Assembly (NCBI GenBank): GCA_002071245.1
Contig: MWEV01000012.1
Span: 1-7,972, forward strand
Length of the DNA: 7,972 nt
Origin: Deltaproteobacteria bacterium ADurb.Bin026
GTDB taxonomy: Bacteria; Desulfobacterota; Syntrophorhabdia; Syntrophorhabdales; Syntrophorhabdaceae
Direction: 5' to 3'
Below, piece by piece: positions 5,494 through 7,972 of this stretch. How positions within the stretch are numbered: position 1 is the stretch's first letter; every line of letters begins with the position of its first letter. A program made the translations under genes and the position numbers. Below the pieces are notes generated by a model. It saw only the letters and a list, made by a program, of their open reading frames with translations, was not told the origin of the DNA and made no database searches.

Positions 5494-5633
5494 GTCTGTG
5501 CTTCTTTGACGATACGGAGCTTATATGCCGCCGTAAACTTACGGCGTACTGCTTTTTCAGGTACTTCAGGATCGGGAACTGCCCTGATATCTGTTTTGCT
5601 GCTTTCTGCTGCTATTGAATCTTTCTCTTTCAT
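5494..5633 (-). pseudogene. IS3-type transposase OrfA, N-terminal fragment
   Basis: The ATG at 5633 has a good SD (AAAGGAG, 8 bases upstream). About 47 codons follow, ending PDPEVPEKAVRRKFTAAYKLRIVKEAQTC. The segment RRKFTAAYKLRIVKEA is the typical first helix region of helix-turn-helix OrfA transposases of the IS3 type; the rest of the HTH and the leucine zipper are missing. After about residue 47 the frame runs into unrelated sequence (TSAIFSERIELPLVLP), presumably the inserted IS21 element. The fragment cannot be functional alone. The family assignment rests on this short motif. Confidence 0.65.
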
Positions 5634-5701
5634 TCTATTTCTCCTTTCCGCCCTTATAGTCTAAACTATCTGGTGGAAAGTGTCTCACTTATGTTGGCAC
5701 A
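5494..5701 (-). mobile_element. Left end of an IS3-type element (remnant)
   Basis: On the minus strand the sequence from 5701 reads TGTGCCAACATAAGTGAGAC, an IS-like end beginning TGT, followed by a short leader and the orfA start at 5633. It interrupts the 3' end of the glycosyltransferase gene. Only this end is present; the remainder was separated by the IS21 insertion and would be expected to the left of the window. The 5701 boundary is estimated from where glycosyltransferase coding gives way to IS-like sequence; the matching right end is not available to confirm it. Confidence 0.55.
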
Positions 5702-7314
5702 GAGGGCATTTTCAGTTCAAACAGAGTTGCAGAGCGAGGGATAAAAAGAAATCTTCTTTTTAATTCGTCCAAAATCTGTTGGTCTTCAATTTTGATATTT
5801 GTTGTTGCAATAAAAACTTTTGTGCCTTGAATAAGCTGAGTTGCGATGGAGTCAAGCTGTTCCGAAGCAACAAAGAAAACTGCTTCCTTTGCGCCGGCAC
5901 GCAGCAGTGCATTGCGCTGGACATCATCCCAACGTTTAGGTGGAGGATATAGAGACGAGATCTTTTCTGGTGCGATGACCTTGTTAGTGTATTCAATATT
6001 ACGGGAAATTGGCACAATGCGACGTTGAGACTGTTTTGCCACAAGATATTCGAGATAAACTGGCTCGATTCCGGAAATAATCCATGCGTTTTTGGGAGTG
6101 TATTTAAGAATTTCTTCGACGGTAAATCTTTTATATGATGGCTGATCAGGTTTAAGCAAATATTTTAATGTTATAAAAAAGTTAATTATTATAAACAACA
6201 AAGCAAGGACAATAACCCCCCCAAGCGCCAAACGCGGTTTTTTCTTTAACCAGCTACCAATTATACCGCCAGTTATAATTGCTGTTAATACTATTGGAGC
6301 TAAGTAGAAGCGTGGATCCAGATAAAAGTATAATAGATGAAAGAGCACGATCGGCCCGGTTCCCAAGATTACGAATTCCACTACCCAGCGTATATCGGGA
6401 GAAAATGGTAGTTGCTTGGTATTCATGTTGTTTATCCGGCATTCTATAGCTAACACCGCACATGCCGCACACACCAGTAACACTGCATGGCTTTGTAAAA
6501 GTGCTATTAAATTAGTGTAAATGTTTGATAGTGAAAAGGTAAGATGCACGAAATCAAAAGGCACTGGCATCCAGAAGTGATAACCGCTGCGGAATGGGGA
6601 GCCAAAAACTGATGTATTATAAGTAAGAGAAACCGTGGCCGCAATTACAAGCGGTGTGACCAAAAAAACAAGCTTACGAAGCGCCAAGGCCAAACCACGG
6701 TAAGTTACCGCAAACACCAAAAATGGCAAGATTGCTGCCGTACACACAGGCCGGAATAAAGCAGCTACTGCTGTAATTATTCCGGGCAGCAGGTATGCAA
6801 GAGACCTTGTATCGGTTCTATTTCGAAACCATAAGTATAATAGGCATGCCACGAGCATCAATACTGTAGCCGGTACATCTGTCATAACATGTTTGCTCCA
6901 ATAACGATACAGCGGTAATGCCAAAACAGCAAAAGATGCAAAAATCCCGCCCCAGTTACCGCCTATTTTTTTGCCGAGAAGAAATGCTATTATGATTCCA
7001 CCAATGCCAAAAATGGTAACTGGATATATTGCATTTCCTATCTCGGTTCCTAAAAGCAAATATACTGGTGACAATACGAGAATGGAAAACCATGGTGGAT
7101 AATGAGGCGGCAACCATCTGTTTTCTATGGGTATTTTGTATTCGCCGGCAGTAGCAAAGCGGTGGGCTGCAATCGCATACTCGGTGCTGTCTGGTGTATA
7201 AAAGAGGTTTGATGCACTTATACGATCGCAATAGAGCACCACTGCCGCCAGCATTATTATCATCAAGACTATCAAGAATGAAGTAAGACTTTTGTTTTCT
7301 ATTTTGTGCGCCAA
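5689..7314 (-). CDS. GT39/PMT-like membrane glycosyltransferase, 3' end altered by IS
   Basis: This polytopic inner-membrane glycosyltransferase of the GT-C fold (541 residues) probably moves a sugar from a lipid carrier to a glycan, lipid or protein on the outer face. A first membrane helix is at about 12-30, followed by the loop with Asp42 (YTPDSTEYA), placed like the catalytic acidic residue of PMT/ArnT enzymes, then WLPPHYPPW (67-75). Further hydrophobic segments fill about 75-375, including MTDVPAT (144-150) and LFRPV (186-190); a soluble C-terminal domain follows. The start is TTG at 7314; an in-frame stop two codons upstream rules out a longer protein, and the first internal ATG falls inside the first helix. 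The final residues VPT and the TAA come from the inserted IS end, so the native C terminus is lost, probably by only a few residues. The sugar and acceptor are unknown. Confidence 0.8.
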   Translation of the reverse strand: MAHKIENKSLTSFLIVLMIIMLAAVVLYCDRISASNLFYTPDSTEYAIAAHRFATAGEYKIPIENRWLPPHYPPWFSILVLSPVYLLLGTEIGNAIYPVTIFGIGGIIIAFLLGKKIGGNWGGIFASFAVLALPLYRYWSKHVMTDVPATVLMLVACLLYLWFRNRTDTRSLAYLLPGIITAVAALFRPVCTAAILPFLVFAVTYRGLALALRKLVFLVTPLVIAATVSLTYNTSVFGSPFRSGYHFWMPVPFDFVHLTFSLSNIYTNLIALLQSHAVLLVCAACAVLAIECRINNMNTKQLPFSPDIRWVVEFVILGTGPIVLFHLLYFYLDPRFYLAPIVLTAIITGGIIGSWLKKKPRLALGGVIVLALLFIIINFFITLKYLLKPDQPSYKRFTVEEILKYTPKNAWIISGIEPVYLEYLVAKQSQRRIVPISRNIEYTNKVIAPEKISSLYPPPKRWDDVQRNALLRAGAKEAVFFVASEQLDSIATQLIQGTKVFIATTNIKIEDQQILDELKRRFLFIPRSATLFELKMPSVPT

Positions 7315-7323
7315 TCTCAGTTA

Positions 7324-7352
7324 TTTCTATAGAAAATTCTCGGTACTGTCAA
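7324..7352 (-). promoter_or_regulatory. Possible promoter of the glycosyltransferase gene
   Basis: The minus strand has a consensus -35 TTGACA (7352-7347), followed by TATAGA after 15 bp (7331-7326) or TAGAAA after 17 bp (7329-7324). The predicted start is only a few bases before the TTG codon, and no SD is visible there, so translation would be nearly leaderless. The -35 is good; the -10 is weak. Confidence 0.35.
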
Positions 7353-7361
7353 CATAATACA

Positions 7362-7383
7362 ATTGGTTTACTATCAAACCAAT
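7362..7383. terminator. Inverted repeat between the acyltransferase and glycosyltransferase genes
   Basis: ATTGGTTT (7362-7369) and AAACCAAT (7376-7383) form a perfect 8-bp stem with a 6-base loop, about 30 bp after the stop of the upstream gene. The stem is AT-rich and no T tract follows, so termination would be weak; an operator for a dimeric regulator is equally possible. Confidence 0.3.
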
Positions 7384-7413
7384 ATAAGTAAGCCAATTTT
7401 GGCAATTTGATCA

Positions 7414-7972
7414 TTAATGTAATATTTTTTTGTAAAAACTCTTTAATGAAATGTAGCCCTGTATAGGCTTTATTTTCTTATATAATACATTGCATTTCAG
7501 CTCGCTTGCTCCAAACCTCTTTTTAAAGGTTTTCACCCCTTCAAGATGTGCGCTTGTATTAAAATCAAACCATTTATAACCATTGGCACATGCATCTCTC
7601 ATAATTTCCATAAACAGAAAGTTCATAGGCCTTTTAGAGAAGTATGCCTCAAGATTGGCTGCATGCCAGCAAACAAGGTGTTTTTTTGCATAAAAACATA
7701 GTCCCCCTGCAATCACAACAGAGCCATCACGTACCAGCCACAGCCTAATGTTTGGAGAACTAAAACTAAACAGCAATTGAAAAAAATCCCATTCTATTTT
7801 TGAGAGTGCTGATTCACCCCAACGCCTCAGTGAATCCAAATAAACGTCATAATATTCTTTCCAATCTTTTTCTGTCTCGGCAATTGTAATGCTCAAGCCC
7901 TCTTTCTGTGCCTTCCGGAATGAACATTGATGTCCGTGATAGCACCTATCGATTACACCATCAAAACCACAG
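7414..7972 (-). CDS. FemAB/GNAT-like acyltransferase, C-terminal part (runs off the window)
   Basis: About 185 C-terminal codons are visible. The frame is open without a stop from the right window edge, so the TTG at 7896 is not the true start. The upstream part reads HGHQCSFRKAQKEGLSI, matching the conserved segment of FemAB-like proteins that contains the R-x-x-KA-x-x-x-G pattern. The rest follows the GNAT-fold layout: YDVYLDSLRRWGESA, a beta strand with VIAGGLCFY, AANLEAYFSKRPMNFLFMEIMRDACANGYKWFDFNTS, and a closing GVKTFKKRFGA, all typical of acetyltransf_6/FemAB proteins found in peptidoglycan bridge formation and exopolysaccharide clusters. Beside a membrane glycosyltransferase, modification of a surface polysaccharide is the likelier role. 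It ends about 100 bp before the glycosyltransferase gene. Confidence 0.75.
   Translation of the reverse strand, partial: CGFDGVIDRCYHGHQCSFRKAQKEGLSITIAETEKDWKEYYDVYLDSLRRWGESALSKIEWDFFQLLFSFSSPNIRLWLVRDGSVVIAGGLCFYAKKHLVCWHAANLEAYFSKRPMNFLFMEIMRDACANGYKWFDFNTSAHLEGVKTFKKRFGASELKCNVLYKKIKPIQGYISLKSFYKKILH

Larger units (their letters stand above)
1..5494 (-). mobile_element. IS21-family insertion sequence, interrupted by the RIT element
   Basis: This consists of istA, the 5' part of istB and, beyond the RIT element, the continuation of istB to the left window edge. The istA/istB pair with an ATGA overlap is diagnostic of the IS21 family. The istB-side end lies outside the window. The istA-side end is uncertain: the homology of the neighbouring orfA remnant ends near 5494, where the minus strand reads TGTACC and IS21-family ends usually start TG; but the terminal-type direct repeats at 5310-5345 could instead place the end nearer 5350-5380. 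Target duplication cannot be checked because only one end is visible. Confidence 0.8.

Noticed and set aside
5365..5664. Open frame of 99 codons on the + strand with a hydrophobic N terminus
   Set aside because: Its second half is the antisense of the orfA fragment and it spans an insertion junction, so it cannot be an ancestral gene. The first part is noted as a finding only because the stretch is unexplained.
5760..7231. Short frames on both strands inside the glycosyltransferase gene
   Set aside because: They overlap a long, coherent membrane protein frame and carry no motifs of their own.

Overview
The window is a nest of mobile elements lodged in what looks like a bacterial cell-surface polysaccharide region. 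Every convincing gene lies on the minus strand, so the biological order runs from the right edge to the left. Coding is dense with short or overlapping junctions, and the family content is bacterial. The sequence does not fix the species: the host-like genes (a GT39-type membrane glycosyltransferase and a FemAB-like acyltransferase) suit an envelope or exopolysaccharide locus in many phyla.

Layout from right to left. (1) 7972-7414: C-terminal part of a FemAB/GNAT-fold protein that runs off the window. (2) 7314-5689: polytopic GT-C glycosyltransferase whose last codons and stop come from an inserted IS. (3) about 5701-5494: left end and first codons of an IS3-type orfA, cut off by the next insertion. 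(4) about 5494 (boundary uncertain) to the left window edge: an IS21-family element with a complete istA and an istB that overlaps it by ATGA. (5) 3532-56: a recombinase-in-trio (RIT) element inserted inside istB.

The RIT element is the most interesting part. Three overlapping genes encode three different tyrosine recombinases, each with a full set of catalytic residues. The element is bounded by a 36-bp inverted repeat with one mismatch, and it interrupts istB exactly in the lysine codon of the Walker A motif. The remainder of the P-loop (KTHLSIGIGIKALQKGY) can be read on the minus strand beyond the far end, from position 51 down to position 1, so the empty site can be reconstructed. A 6-bp core, TTCCCC on the + strand, is present at both junctions (50-55 and 3527-3532). 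Each end carries three copies of a 10-bp motif, TTATGYAAAG or a one-base variant, in mirrored orientation with identical spacing (7 bp, then 45 bp). These are probably recombinase binding sites. The left end has an extra 26 bp that forms a perfect 28-bp palindrome with its surroundings and contains an inverted copy of the predicted circle-junction site.

The order of events can be read from what interrupts what: the IS3-type element entered the glycosyltransferase gene, the IS21 element later cut the IS3-type element, and the RIT element then entered istB. The IS21 element can no longer make intact IstB from this copy, while the RIT genes and ends look intact. A perfect hairpin over the istA ribosome binding site, with a -10 box just outside it, suggests istA is protected against translation from read-through transcripts.
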